From Liolophura sinensis (Eukaryota; Mollusca; Polyplacophora; Chitonida; Chitonidae), in the NCBI RefSeq assembly GCF_032854445.1, contig NC_088305.1, positions 17,903,717-17,967,716 on the forward strand: DNA of 64,000 bases, written 5' to 3'. Position numbers and translations under genes: made by a program. Below the pieces are notes generated by a model, which was not told where the DNA came from, searched no databases, and worked only from the letters and a program-made list of their open reading frames with translations. Shown here piece after piece: positions 36,901 to 45,271 of the stretch. The stretch's first letter is position 1. Each line of letters begins with the position of its first letter.

Positions 36901-38699
36901 TTCCAGTCAAGTTCAAGGAAGTTGCACAATCAGAATGTCAGAATATCAGAAATCATAAAATAAAGAACAGAAGCTCATTCAACCATAACACCAGGTCACA
37001 AGTGGACGTTTATCCACTTTTTATCAGATACAAAACCATTCTTGCGTGAAAATGCCATGAAAGATATGTGGCGTGCCGTTGCAATGCAAAATGATGTAAT
37101 GTCAAGTGCCGATTTCACAAAGCCATCTCTGACTTACGTCTAAATCGAAAATATTCCTGTTTAACCATCCCATGAAAAACCACAAGAACAATTACATATC
37201 TCAAGTGAGATAATAGCTATCAAATTCTATTTCGCTTTGATGTAGATTTTATACTGGAAATTTATGGGAGCAGACGTCGTTCGTGGGTTATCGCCAGTGT
37301 GTTATCGTCCGTGAGTTATCGCTCGTGGGTCTCAGCTTTCCAACGCTTAGGTTAATCAAACGGGTTGGGCTCAAATGCTCAAAACAGGAAACAGCTGACT
37401 CCAGCCTCCGGAAGATTAAACAATGCGGCAATACGAGAGGCCAATAATAAACATAGCTGTATAGACATGGTTGTACTTTCATTATTTTTTTATATGCCTT
37501 TATTTCATTATTATTGTTAAACCTTCGTATGATTAGGAGTCTAGAGCATTACAGGATATAAAAGCCTATGCATGGGTATTCTTTAAAGGTGACTCCATCG
37601 TCGAATACGTGAAATATTGTTGAGTACGGCTTTAGCACCAGTTAAATAAATAAACAAATTAAAGGTGCCATCGATTCAACCCCCACCCCCACCCCCTCTC
37701 TACCTTACCATGAAAACAGAAACTACCAGCAAATTGCATTTAGCGTTGTCTGCCATTCACGGTTTTCCTTATACTAAATATACGCCGTTTAAACGCAAAT
37801 GCCCCCCCCCCCCAGTTTAATACACAGATGCCAACACTACAGTCAAGCATGGTCCACTCCAATAAAAGATACGGTTTTATATACATTGTCCCCACGCTGG
37901 ATTCGTGTGACATGGGGAGATAATATTAATAAAACATGAACTTTAAAAAGACTATCGCAGTTACTAAAAAGAATCTGTTCGATATTCATCCGCCACTCGT
38001 AAATTATCAAGGGGCGTTCCAAGTCGATCATTGCAAGACCCATTTCCAAAACAACGTAGGACACCAATTCCTAAAGGAATATGTATGATTATTTTATTTA
38101 TTTATTTATTTGATCTGTGTTTTACGCCTTGCTCATGAATGTTTCACTTATTCGAAGCGGTCAGAATTATCGTGGAATGAAACCGGGCAGAGCCGGGGGG
38201 AAAAACCACGAGAGACCGCAGATTGCTGGAACAAATTCCCATGAGCGACCGCAGAAGAAGCTAGCTTGAGCTGGACTTGAACTCACAGCGACAGCATTGG
38301 TGAGAGGCTACTGGGTCATTTCAACGCGCTGGCATACTAAACCCCTCGGTCACTGAGGCCCCGAATATGTAAGAAATAATACATGAATGGTAGATATATA
38401 GTTGGTAACATGTAAGAGAGAATCGGTTGACATTTTTAATGGTACAATAAAGACAATAAATCCAATTCAAATTTCATACTCGTATTCCCTGAATAGTTTC
38501 AAAGTCAAATAAAAAATAGATATCTCAGCCGTGTTTTGGTAAACCCATTATAACCAATTTTCAGCTGCTAAGTTGCCGTATTTACATATACCCACCTGAT
38601 GACCAGAGTGAGCACAAGACCCAGAGAGCACCCGCAATCAGAAGCAAGTGAACATAAATCCATCTATTCTTTGTGGGGCAAAATCTCCAACTTGGCTTC
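23913..38699 (-). CDS. LARGE1-like: LARGE-like bifunctional glycosyltransferase, 14 exons, both ends missing
   Basis: LARGE enzymes are Golgi type II membrane proteins that add xylose and glucuronic acid in alternation to matriglycan, using a GT8-like and a GT49-like domain. I join 14 exons, from 38699-38596 down to 23985-23913, all with GT-AG borders and compatible phases, about 498 residues. Seen in order: a signal anchor; a linker ending KCE; MVHICILCID as in LARGE KCETIHVAIVCAG; a degenerate GT8 core; then a GT49 domain with SDFDFIPMY (as in LARGE SDIDFLPMY) and KALVVAAFES. The first-domain Asp-x-Asp is replaced by Gln-Pro-His. About 60 residues including the LARGE Asp-Gln-Asp region are absent between two phase-matched exons. 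No start exon and no C-terminal exon after residue about 498 was found. It may be a divergent paralogue with only the second activity, or a decaying gene. Confidence 0.75.
24115..24208. repeat. Short minisatellite, unit about 22 bp
   Basis: AAAGAACAAATGAGAACGGC and one or two further bases repeat about four times with small changes. Confidence 0.75.
24598..24707 (-). CDS. LARGE1-like: LARGE-like exon: GT49 domain, middle
   Basis: The exon reads KALVVAAFESMQGFKYAPRS, then KAELIPFVENGDILPF, between GATGTTTTCAG and GTAAGT. It aligns with LARGE [20 protein letters not shown] and KAELLSMLDMGTLFTF. It ends two bases into a codon that the next exon completes as His. Confidence 0.85.
25345..25492 (+). 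other. Unidentified open frame, possibly an exon
   Basis: After an acceptor-like CGGCCTTTTAG (ending at 25344) the plus strand stays open to a TAA at 25490-25492. It has a protein-like composition (PTFARYPSKLKAAAATAKVW, then FKHAQGVSASTIRTDA). I do not recognise it. No partner exon or poly(A) signal was found, and it could be a repeat fragment. Confidence 0.2.
25552..25707 (-). CDS. LARGE1-like: LARGE-like exon: GT49 catalytic DXD
   Basis: The 52 codons lie between TTGTTTCCAG and GTGAGC. They read YFHPINYLRNVALNYSTTHY, then VFLSDFDFIPMYNIHNTLK. This matches LARGE YPVNLLRNVAMKHISTPY and MFLSDIDFLPMYGLYEYL, and the Asp-Phe-Asp motif is intact. Confidence 0.88.
25767..25810 (-). other. Out-of-order LARGE-like exon fragment
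   Basis: Between TATCTCTTCAG and a weak GTGAAA donor, one frame reads GLLIFMPHASHLNE. This resembles the C-terminal LARGE stretch NAYMIHMPHAPSFDI. It lies before the DXD exon in the direction of the gene, whereas in LARGE it comes over 100 residues after it. It could be a stray exon from a rearrangement or neighbouring copy, or chance. Confidence 0.3.
25950..26128 (+). mobile_element. SINE (family A), degenerate
   Basis: The worn tRNA-like head GGCTCATTGGCCTGGTCGTT is followed by AATGACCCAGGAACATC, a short centre, and GAGTAAGGCGTAAAACTCAA. It lies in an intron of the LARGE-like gene. Confidence 0.7.
26205..26610 (+). repeat. Dispersed repeat (family C), copy 2
   Basis: Same orientation as copy 1 and roughly 75-80 percent similar by eye. 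Open frames over it on both strands (26316-26563) are therefore not genes. It lies in an intron of the LARGE-like gene. Confidence 0.75.
26890..27120 (+). mobile_element. SINE (family D), 5' and middle part
   Basis: The tRNA-like head GGTTAGATGGCTCTAGTGTC is followed by TGCCTCGCTTGGCGTTCATC and GGTGTCAGTATAATGTGACC. These are the reverse complements of parts of the 28165-28510 copy. The open frame over it (26885-27082) is therefore repeat, not a gene. Confidence 0.65.
27566..27874 (-). CDS. LARGE1-like: LARGE-like exon: start of GT49 domain
   Basis: The largest exon, 103 codons, between TTTTTTCCTAG and GTAGGA. It contains LYRTHVNYLG, EITLVSQFSQERFGNLERLL, HWSGPVSLAVYLSDAE and NVMYHIVYKDK. 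Each has a close counterpart in the same order in LARGE (VHRTHLYFLHY, VTLVAQLSMDRLQMLE, HWEGPISLALYLSDAE, NVGYHIVYKEG). This is the firmest evidence for the gene family. Confidence 0.9.
28165..28510 (-). mobile_element. SINE (family D), near full length, reversed
   Basis: The tail end (GAGTGAGTGAATGAGTGC) lies at the low coordinate, then GGGGTTTAACGTCATGCTCA and CAGTCATATGACGACG. The tRNA-like head with CACAGTTGGTAGATCCAGG, read on the minus strand, lies near 28490. Fragments of the same family occur at 13963, 17975 and 26890. Confidence 0.75.
29512..29791 (+). mobile_element. Full-length SINE (family A) with target-site duplication
   Basis: One of the best-kept copies, flanked by TTGCTAGACA at 29502-29511 and 29792-29801. 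The centre repeats GTTCCAGC. It lies in the LARGE-like gene intron just beyond the 29893-30024 exon. Confidence 0.92.
29893..30024 (-). CDS. LARGE1-like: LARGE-like exon: linker between GT8 and GT49 domains
   Basis: The 44 codons lie between TTTTGTTTCAG and GTGAGT. They read NSDLNQRAMSVDVMNTLLMT, then VLEYNGNRARYHLRQC. These align with LARGE WNSPKKLRVKNKHVEFF and LTFLEYDGNLLRRELFGC. Confidence 0.75.
30422..30526 (-). CDS. LARGE1-like: LARGE-like exon: GT8 'LLMNL' helix
   Basis: The 35 codons start SSQALLMNLALIRQ, in line with the Asn-Thr-Gly-Val-x-Leu-Leu segment of GT8 enzymes, and end before GTAACT. The acceptor (pyrimidine tract then CCGAAG) is ordinary. The next phase-matched exon resumes about 60 residues further along the LARGE alignment. 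Confidence 0.5.
30890..31115 (-). repeat. Dispersed repeat (family B), reversed, degenerate
   Basis: Contains ATTGCAATTAACATCACGAC, GGCTTAAGCCATTGTGATAC and GAACAGTTGGAATAAAACCC. It lies in an intron of the LARGE-like gene. Confidence 0.7.
31506..31562 (-). CDS. LARGE1-like: LARGE-like exon: after the DXD strand
   Basis: A 57-base exon between AATGTTTCAG and GTAAGT reading IFASSEDNLVISRINGELR. By position it corresponds to LARGE VLGLVENQSDWYLGNLW. Phase 0 at both ends. Confidence 0.55.
31864..31947 (-). CDS. LARGE1-like: LARGE-like exon: strand that should carry DXD
   Basis: The 28 codons read AIVLQPHHVVFSDIYDIWQQ followed by FRNFGKTQ, between TTCTCACACAG and GTGAGG. The match to LARGE [20 protein letters not shown] is good along its length, but the catalytic Asp-Thr-Asp is Gln-Pro-His here. 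This removes the metal-binding motif of the first domain. Confidence 0.75.
32185..32280. repeat. Short minisatellite, unit about 17-18 bp
   Basis: The unit GTGTTGTGAATCACACA repeats about five times with small changes. Confidence 0.7.
32376..32459 (-). other. Possible unused exon in LARGE-like gene
   Basis: An 84-base open stretch with an acceptor (TGTGTCACGCAG) and a donor (GTATAT), phase 0 at both ends. It ends MVENERRDWFKRYK, loosely like LARGE LVENQSDWYLGNLWK, but sits before the strand that precedes that segment in LARGE. Phase allows its inclusion. I left it out of the main model. Confidence 0.25.
32867..32947 (-). CDS. LARGE1-like: LARGE-like exon: GT8-like core
   Basis: The 27 codons lie between CATTAAACAG and GTAGTT. 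The end of the exon, ENMELHTQLPDQVEK, aligns with LARGE MKLVLTKTLPANLER, which directly precedes the DXD strand. Phase 0 at both ends. Confidence 0.55.
33302..33333 (-). CDS. LARGE1-like: LARGE-like micro-exon
   Basis: A 32-base exon between TTTTGTTTCAG and GTAGGA. It is the only piece found between the 34.4-kb and 32.9-kb exons that converts phase 1 to phase 0 without a stop. It reads FWQFIFWSQE, which does not clearly resemble LARGE, so the call rests on splice sites and phase. Confidence 0.4.
33390..33575 (-). mobile_element. SINE (family A), reversed, shortened
   Basis: From GTATTTGATTGGAATTCTAC to CAGCGACCGCATTAGTGACA. The part between CCTCCGCAGG and CGGGAGAGGAAG is shortened. Confidence 0.75.
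33585..34135. repeat. Compound minisatellite with long CA microsatellite
   Basis: A unit of about 60 bases (TACTATCGTGAGCGCAGTGT, then GAGTTTCGCTACAGCTATTC and AAGGGGAATCCCC) occurs five times. Between the units are CA runs, the longest about 33857-33980. Long open frames here on both strands come from the CA repeat. Confidence 0.85.
34306..34477 (-). CDS. LARGE1-like: LARGE-like exon: start of GT8-like domain
   Basis: The 57 codons read MVHICILCIDQEG, then ILVKSILKFRSRPVTLYLMT, then KIMDNLLRSWDLPDG. They align with LARGE [20 protein letters not shown] and the helix that follows. The borders are CTCATTTTTAG and GTAAGT, and the exon ends one base into a codon. Confidence 0.8.
35735..35777 (-). 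CDS. LARGE1-like: LARGE-like micro-exon (stem to GT8 junction)
   Basis: A 43-base exon between TTTGTTGTAAAG and GTATGT. In the required phase it reads SRLVQTPPPDTKCE. The terminal KCE joins the next exon to give KCEMVHICILC, matching the LARGE sequence KCETIHVAIVC across the splice junction. Confidence 0.65.
35920..36145 (-). mobile_element. SINE (family A), reversed, degenerate
   Basis: Starts TTTATTTATTTGGTGTTTAT and CACTCAAGATGGCGGCCAG; the centre holds an added G-rich stretch. It ends in a worn head near 36140. Confidence 0.65.
36224..36260 (-). CDS. LARGE1-like: LARGE-like micro-exon (stem)
   Basis: A 37-base exon between TTTCTTTCAG and GTAAGT. It completes the codon left by the anchor exon and reads NLEFVPEFSVV, leaving two bases. 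It is supported by splice sites and phase rather than by similarity. Confidence 0.5.
36664..36880. repeat. Tandem triplication, unit about 69 bp
   Basis: TCAACACAATATCCTGTTAG, TCTATGTGATAATAAAAGTG and TCAAAAAACAAACGCAG repeat three times. Lies in an intron of the LARGE-like gene. Confidence 0.85.
37596..37650 (+). mobile_element. SINE (family A), 3' end only
   Basis: Reads GTGAAATATTGTTGAGTACG, then GCACCAGTTAAATAAATAAA. Confidence 0.6.
38095..38362 (-). mobile_element. SINE (family A), reversed, near full length
   Basis: From TTTATTTATTTATTTGATCT through GGACTTGAACTCACAGCGAC to CGGTCACTGAGGCCCC. Confidence 0.82.
38596..38699 (-). CDS. LARGE1-like: LARGE-like exon: cytoplasmic tail and signal anchor
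   Basis: Borders are TTTTCTGCAG and GTGGGT. The frame that fits the downstream phases gives a basic stretch KPSWRFCPTKNR followed by a hydrophobic span WIYVHLLLIAGALWVLCSLW, the layout of a type II Golgi anchor. It starts inside a codon, so an upstream exon with the start codon is expected; I could not identify it. Confidence 0.65.
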
Positions 38700-38744
38700 C
38701 TGCAGAAAATTTTAGTATACATTATACAAGATATTTACTGAGGA

Positions 38745-40100
38745 TTTCACCGTAAAGTACAAGGCACCGGGAGGAGTTGAGTGGGGGGGGGGGGGTCAAA
38801 ATGTGTCGTAACTTTACACCGGTCGCAAGTGTAAGGCAGTGCATGCAGACAAAATGCGACGTCATGATGAATAGTTGGGCGTAATGTTACGGTCCCTTTA
38901 AGAAAAAAAACTCCCAGTCTGTGATCGGGTATCCCGTACTCCAAGCCCACTATCGTCTGAAGTATTTTGCACACAATTCCAGTGAGGTGTTTCCAGCTTT
39001 GTACCTACAGACAACTTTTGTTGACATTCATTTACAGATCAACTGTCTTGCCGTGTTCCGGAGACAAAAATAACACCTCTTTCCTTTCTGGGACTTCACA
39101 AATTCACAAACGTTTAACTTCAAAACTTTCTCCATCGTTTATCTACAATAAACAACTGTTTGTAAAACTTTTTACACGTAATCAAAATTAGATTCTGAAC
39201 AGTTCTTAGATACACTCGAACTTTTTGACCATCAACGATAAAAGATTTCGAAATCCAAACTCCCCTATTCACAGTATATAAGTGAATGCCTGTGAGTTTA
39301 AATACACATCTGTATTAGAAAGTACTAGGCTGATCACATGCTTCACATGCCTAATGACCGGACTGACCTGTACATTTGATTATATTTTAACCCTATACTC
39401 AAGAGAGTGGACGCCAACTGCGCTATCCGGTCCGGTTCCCCTAGAATATGAGAGAGTAGAAAACAGATAACGAAACTGAATTTAGACGTAGACATATTTT
39501 CCCTTAACTTGATTATAGAGTACCCCCTTACAGGAACCGAGGTTGTTTTGGGTAAGCCAAGGACGTTTGTTAAGTTAATGACAACCTCTCCGACGTAGTA
39601 TTTGAACAGCATCTCGGTGAAAGACAAGTGACTTGGAACGAAGACTGAGCAAACCATCCACGAGTACCGCCGATTGCATACCGTCATCAAGGCTCTTACA
39701 CATGTTCGAACTCTGGAAATGGAGGGAGACATATCGCTTAATTTCTTACCGTGTCTGTGACTGTGTCAGTGATTGCCTCATTCCGACAATGTAACAAACA
39801 CACGTATCCGTGTGTCGTGCCCGTAGTGTGCTTATGAGTCAAGAGGAGGTCTTTACAGTGATACTAAACGTTCAGGGCCACGCATTTGTATACCAGCTAG
39901 TGTGTGTATGTTTGAACGGACCTCATCACACCTGCCGTTGAAAAGAAGTTCTGATGATATTTACAGATACCCATTCGAAAGACACAGATGTTACTGTATC
40001 TTTTTTACATCGGCAATGCTGAGCGCCTAGGGCCTGTTGTACATTGAAGAGAACTGCTCCATGTGTGGACAATAATTCAGTACCAACCTGGAGCATCGGT
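38745..40100. other. No gene identified upstream of the LARGE-like anchor exon
   Basis: A minus-strand open frame at 39343-39732 (129 codons) is the longest. It has an ATG and donor-like sites, but the donor phases do not fit the anchor exon, so I do not attach it. The missing first exon and promoter of the LARGE-like gene should lie here or further right. Confidence 0.4.
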
Positions 40101-40139
40101 GACAGTTGGTGCTGAATGCCACGTCAGCACAGGCGCCTT

Positions 40140-40700
40140 ATCATTTGTCTTCCATGTTCTGTCCTTATTATTTGTCATTCATTTGTCCCCCATGTTCAAC
40201 CCTTATTAGCTTTGTCTCTTATGTTCAGCAATTATTATTTGTCCCAATGTGTTTCCTATGTTCATCTCTTAATATTTGTTTCTTATGTTCAGCCGTTATT
40301 ATTTGTCTCCCATGTTCAGACCTTATTACTTTGTTTCTTATGTTCAGCAATTATTATATGTCCCTATTGTCCTATGTTCAGCCCTTATTATTTTTTTCCT
40401 ATGTTCAGCCCTAATTATCTGTTTCTCATATTTAGCCCTCATTATTTGTCTCCCATTTTCAGCACTTATTATTTGTTTCCTGTGTTCAGCTGTTATTATT
40501 TGTGTCTTATATTCAGTACTTATTATTTGTGTCTCACGTTCAGCCCGTATTATTTGTCTCCCATGTTTATCCCTTATCGTTTGTCTTCTCAGTTCAGCAA
40601 TTATAATTTCTCTCCTATCTTTAGCCCTTGATATTTATCTCCTATGAATTGCTCGTATTATTTGTCTTCTATGTTCAGCTCTTATTATTTAATTCTTAAG
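40140..40700. repeat. 27-bp minisatellite
   Basis: The unit TATGTTCAGCCCTTATTATT plus TGTCTCC repeats about 20 times with variation. Because 27 is a multiple of three, overlapping open frames up to 171 codons appear; their product is a degenerate YYLSPMFSP repeat and I do not call it a gene. Confidence 0.85.
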
Positions 40701-41384
40701 ATAAACCAGACGACCCGGCCAGTTGCGGTGTAATGATTAGTATATTAATAGATAACATTGCCTCACGTCCAAATGATGACATTGTCTTATTGAATATACC
40801 TTTACACCTTGTTTTAATCAGTTCAACAATTGTAATTTACTACACTTCTATTAGAACGCCAATGTAAAACTAAAACTGAAACATATCAGATAATCTCTAA
40901 TCATGCATGCTTTCATTGACATTCATATAATGTCATTTTGCTATTTAATAGCCTATACGTTTTATTGATCAACCCCTCAGTGGAAGTCTGACTTTCTATA
41001 AAAAGGTCTAAATTGGATTAAAATGCTTCTCTTTCCGTTGTAGCTTTGTCATGGCTAGGTGCTACAGTGGCAAATGTAGTGATTACATTTTACAGCAAAA
41101 CACCCTGTCCATTATTTTGCTGACACTTTTCAATGTTGATTTACAAAGTTTTATATCTCTATGTCCTGAGGTGTACCAAGCTCATAAATTTCCCCCACAC
41201 CATTTACTGTTCTGTGTCTTTCATCCTGAAATGCTGAATTATATAAACTGACATCCAAAACAAACGCGACCAAGACACTAAGAGACGACTGAACAAAAAT
41301 GAACACATGTTGCGTATGCAAGAGATTTGTAATCAAGAGGGCGATGCTTAAAAATGATGTGAACCAGATGACACTCCGTTACGG

Positions 41385-41590
41385 GACAGCTTTGAGTTCA
41401 AGTCCAGCAAATGCTGGCTTCCTCTCTGGCCGTAAGTGGAAAGGTCTTCCAGCAACCTGCGGGTGGTCGTGGGTTTCCCCCGGGCTCTGCCCGGTTTCCG
41501 CCTACCATAATGCTGGCCGCCGCCCTTAAGTGAAAAGTGAAATATTCTTGAGTACGTAGTAAAACACCAATCAAATGAATAAACAAATAA
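41385..41590 (+). mobile_element. SINE (family A), head missing
   Basis: Begins inside the B-box region (GCTTTGAGTTCAAGTCCAGC) and runs to CACCAATCAAATGAATAAAC. It is close in sequence to the full copies. Confidence 0.85.
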
Positions 41591-41924
41591 ATCAAATTCC
41601 AATTGTTCGTCTTAATTTCTTCAATCGAAACTGTTTCCCAAATAATTCGTATGGAAAAACCTGATGTGCACAAAAACACAAGATATTACAACTTTCTTGA
41701 AATTATAATGGTCTTGGAATATAGGTTTACAGATCCATTCCACTGTACGAGTTAACAGTATAGCAAGACTATATGCTTTCTGAAAAAAAATAAATGCAAA
41801 ATGCTTTTTAAAAGATCTGATATGCAAACAGCATCATTTCTTTCAGGAATTCATCCAAACCCCCGACAGCTGTACCATTCGTTGTTGCCTCAACATGTAA
41901 CATATACAAAAAACATGGCATTAT

Positions 41925-42085
41925 TTGGCAACTTTAATGGAATGATAATGTAAATGAAAACAAAAAAAAATATTCAGGGCTGGGATTGTTTATTGATTGC
42001 ACATGTGCACAAGCTAACGGAGTGGCCAAGCCCATCACACAGGCAGACATCAAACGACATGCCGTTCACTTACCGGCTTTCTATG
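41925..42085 (+). repeat. Diverged inverted fragment of the nanos unit upstream region
   Basis: On the plus strand this reads GCAACTTTAATGGAAT, then GCACAAGCTAACGGAGTGGC, then CATCAAACGACATGCCG and TTACCGGCT, in the same order as the minus strand of each unit's spacer upstream of nanos (for example 46250 down to 46095). Identity is patchy, with gaps. No nanos coding sequence is visible beside it. It is either an old inverted remnant or a dispersed element that the array also carries. Confidence 0.7.
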
Positions 42086-42959
42086 TATAACCTGGGATTA
42101 ACAGAGGGAGGGATATGCATCTTCGCTGTTAGAGCCTCAGTGTAAAAGAACTGGCTATTCTTTTAACCCTGGCAGTGGCGCCACAAAGTAGCCCACGGCA
42201 AGCCCGGACATGTCTAGATTTCTTCGGGAACTATCGTCGGCTGCCGGGGTAAGCCGATGTCTACGCGGACAGAGCCGGTGTCATATTCTACAGACCTAAT
42301 GAATATTATTAACCCGCCTCTTCAAATAATGCCCGCCAGGTTATTGTAAAATCGGCCGCAGCTGTTCGCTTTTTCATATGCATGGAAAAGTATGTCTCGC
42401 TATACCAACAGATTTGTGTGAAATTATCCGCTATTCTATAAGACAACCTGGAAACTAGAGACTGCGTGATTACCTTCGTTAAAAACAGGATTATTCAAGA
42501 TTTTCGTCAAGCAAAATGTTATATAGGAAAATGCCTATGTTTAAATCGATGTAGGTGATATTATACTCGTTGGATTTGTGTAATTGTCAGCTTTCCAGGT
42601 AATCTAGGCGTTTTTGCAGAACTCACGTGATGATTTTGGTATAACCTGGGGCTCATTGATCATCGGCGGAGAAGAAAAAGTGGTTGTTACGTCCTGCCAT
42701 AAACGAGTTGTGCGTACGTCCAATGCCCTGAAGTGCAATGATCCAAAGCATAATTTTCTTCTGCGTGTTTACAAAGGAAACACTCACAAAACTATATGCT
42801 TCCATGTTTCCTTTTTGTCTTTTGACCTTGACGCTGGTGCTTTTGTTCATAAAAGCCAAACCTGAGAAAGACATTCTCAAGGTATCTGTAACCATTTCTC
42901 TACGATCTCCGTGTTGTTTATCCCTCTTCCCATTTCCCCTGATATGACTTAAACATAGG

Positions 42960-43056
42960 CGTCTCGCGGTCTGCGCCCGATTTCCTCCCATCATAATGTT
43001 GGTCGCCGTCTTGTAAGTTAAATATTCGTCGTAAAACACCAATCAAATAAGTAAAT
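42960..43056 (+). mobile_element. SINE (family A), 3' fragment
   Basis: Reads CTCCCATCATAATGTTGGTC, then CGTCGTAAAACACCAATCAA and an AAGTAAATAG tail. Confidence 0.7.
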
Positions 43057-43059
43057 AGT

Positions 43060-44815
43060 AACAGGTGTAAAAGTCTTTTTCTGGGTGACCCTTAGTTGGT
43101 ACATGATCTCCGATTGTTAACCCACTCTCTCTACCCCGTAGCTATTTTGACAAAAATAGAAGTGTTAAAGCAAATCTCTAAGGCAAATAAAATACACCGT
43201 TTTAAATCAAAATAATATTTTGTTTAACTTCAAAAACTTGTATATGCATAAATTATCTTACACCTGATATACATGTAAGCATTACCCTAAACTTCCAACC
43301 ACCACTGTGATCAATATTTTGAAACATTCTGAAAGAACAATGAGATGCAGAGAAATAATTCGCGACTTGGTCAGGGTACGAGGTGTCTGGTTGACGACTG
43401 GCTTTTTAATTCTGGATTTTCGAGGCATAAGTAATCAACTCCACAAGAGGAAACAAATATTTTGTGAAGACAATTTAGAATAACAGAGAGGGCTGAAATG
43501 TGAAATCAGCATTTAAGCTCAGGTCTAATGTGTACGAATTTTGCATGACTACTCAGACCTAAACGGCACAATTTCATTCCTTCTCTTAAACATATACTTG
43601 AATATAGCCTGCCAAATCCACACGCTCTATCAACATCAAATGGAATCAACCTCCGCCAGCCACACACTTACTGACAGTTAGTTATTCTTCTGCGCTATAT
43701 TCTCCATAATACAATTTAATTTAACCTTACCACTCGGTTTGAGTTTATATCTATAGTATTGTAAATAAGTGCAATAGACACTAAAATAACTGAAGAGACT
43801 TCCAACAATATTTAATGCGTCTTGCTGTTGAAATTAATATTTAATATTTAAATAGTTTTGAACATCTGCCTCTGTGCAGGACTACACTCTGAAATTAAAC
43901 ATTACTGTTGACTTGTTACAGCTGCTCCCGTTTTAACAGAAAAAATATTACAAAGAAATTATTCTAAAAAACATGCCCAAAAAGAGTATTCATTGTAAAT
44001 AAAAGTATCAGTTGATCCCACAGATAAAGCAGCATCACAATTTTTAAGCGTGATTTCCGTGGAGATTTTTGTTACGTGTGTCGAAGGTAGCGCTACAAAA
44101 CTTGAACTTTACACGCGCAACAGGGTAAGTGCTACAAGAGTTCAAGCCTAAACAAAACAAAATCGGAGTCGTCTTTTAAAGGCCTTGAGGGAAAGCTTAA
44201 GCACGAACGAAATTTTTTTTAACGTTTTCAGAAACAGACAAATACAGCAAATTTACGTAATACAAACATATAACTGCTATATGTGCATTTCCCGGAATGA
44301 CGTGGATAAAATCTAAGCGTTTTTCACGCCTGGGTTGGACTTATGTTTATTTGAACAAAACCGAAAAAGAATTCCTAGGCCAGATAAAGTGGACATTCGA
44401 GATGATGCCATTTTGTCGACAATCTTGACTATACCACAAGAAATAACTTCGGAGGGAAGTTCTCGTCGAATTCCTAACGGACAAATTAGTATGCAAGCAA
44501 ACATATACTATACTTGCTTCAGTAACATTGTCCGGAATCTGATTGTTGACTTTTGGCAAATTTTGACAGTTCTACGGCAAAGGTTAAAAGGTGTCTTCTT
44601 TACAAGGAGCACAATGTGTCTGACACCTTCTAGACTACAATGTTGGTCAGAAGGCATCCAAGGCATTTGATGACTTATACTTTCTTACACTTATTTAAAA
44701 AAAACTGCTTCCAAAAGTGCTTCAACATTCTAAAACACTACCAATAAAAATACAAAGAAGATAAGCGATGATTTAACAAGACATGCATCCAGAAAACTGG
44801 CCCTTAAATAAATAT
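43060..44815. other. No gene identified left of the nanos array
   Basis: AT-rich sequence. A plus-strand frame at 44335-44670 starting with GTG (112 codons, with LDLCLFEQNRKRIPRPDK-like content) has no family I recognise and no clear splice sites. It faces the array and could be chance. Confidence 0.45.
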
Positions 44816-44895
44816 TTATCAAAAAGAATTGTGATCTGTTTTCTTTGCCACTCAACAAAAAAATAGCACAATATGTAACACTAAGCTAACACAAG

Positions 44896-45156
44896 TTAGG
44901 GAAGGTGGCTGTGCATCTTTCGCTTGGTATTCAAAGGACAGTACTTCAAGGTGTGGGCCATGTCTCCAGAGCTGCTGCAGATCGGGCAGGTGTATCGTCG
45001 GAGAATGGGACTTCCGGAGTAGTCTTTTAGCACGTGGCTGCCATACACTGACAAGGGTTCTCCGTTGTTCTTGCAGAATACGCAGTGCCGTGAGACCCCG
45101 TTGACCCTGTTGTGAAGAAAACATGCGGTGGCCTTGGTGCGACAGAAGTTGGACAT
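44896..45156 (-). pseudogene. nanos: nanos copy A, truncated edge copy (zinc-finger end only)
   Basis: Only the C-terminal third survives. The frame enters at [17 protein letters not shown] and runs through [16 protein letters not shown] to the stop. Nine bases are missing in the first knuckle, so Arg-Val-Thr-Cys becomes Ser and the fourth zinc ligand is lost. At about 45155 the sequence jumps to the 3' flank of copy B, so promoter and N-terminus are gone. The usual AATAAA is not visible downstream either. This is the oldest, decayed end of the array. Confidence 0.85.
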
Positions 45157-45271
45157 TCAATGCGTTTTATTTTCTCACTTGGTAACATTGAAGACGGATA
45201 AGGAAGAATGGTGATATGTTTTCTTTAGCACTCAAAGAAATAGCACAATATGTATGTTTAAGCTAGCAAAA

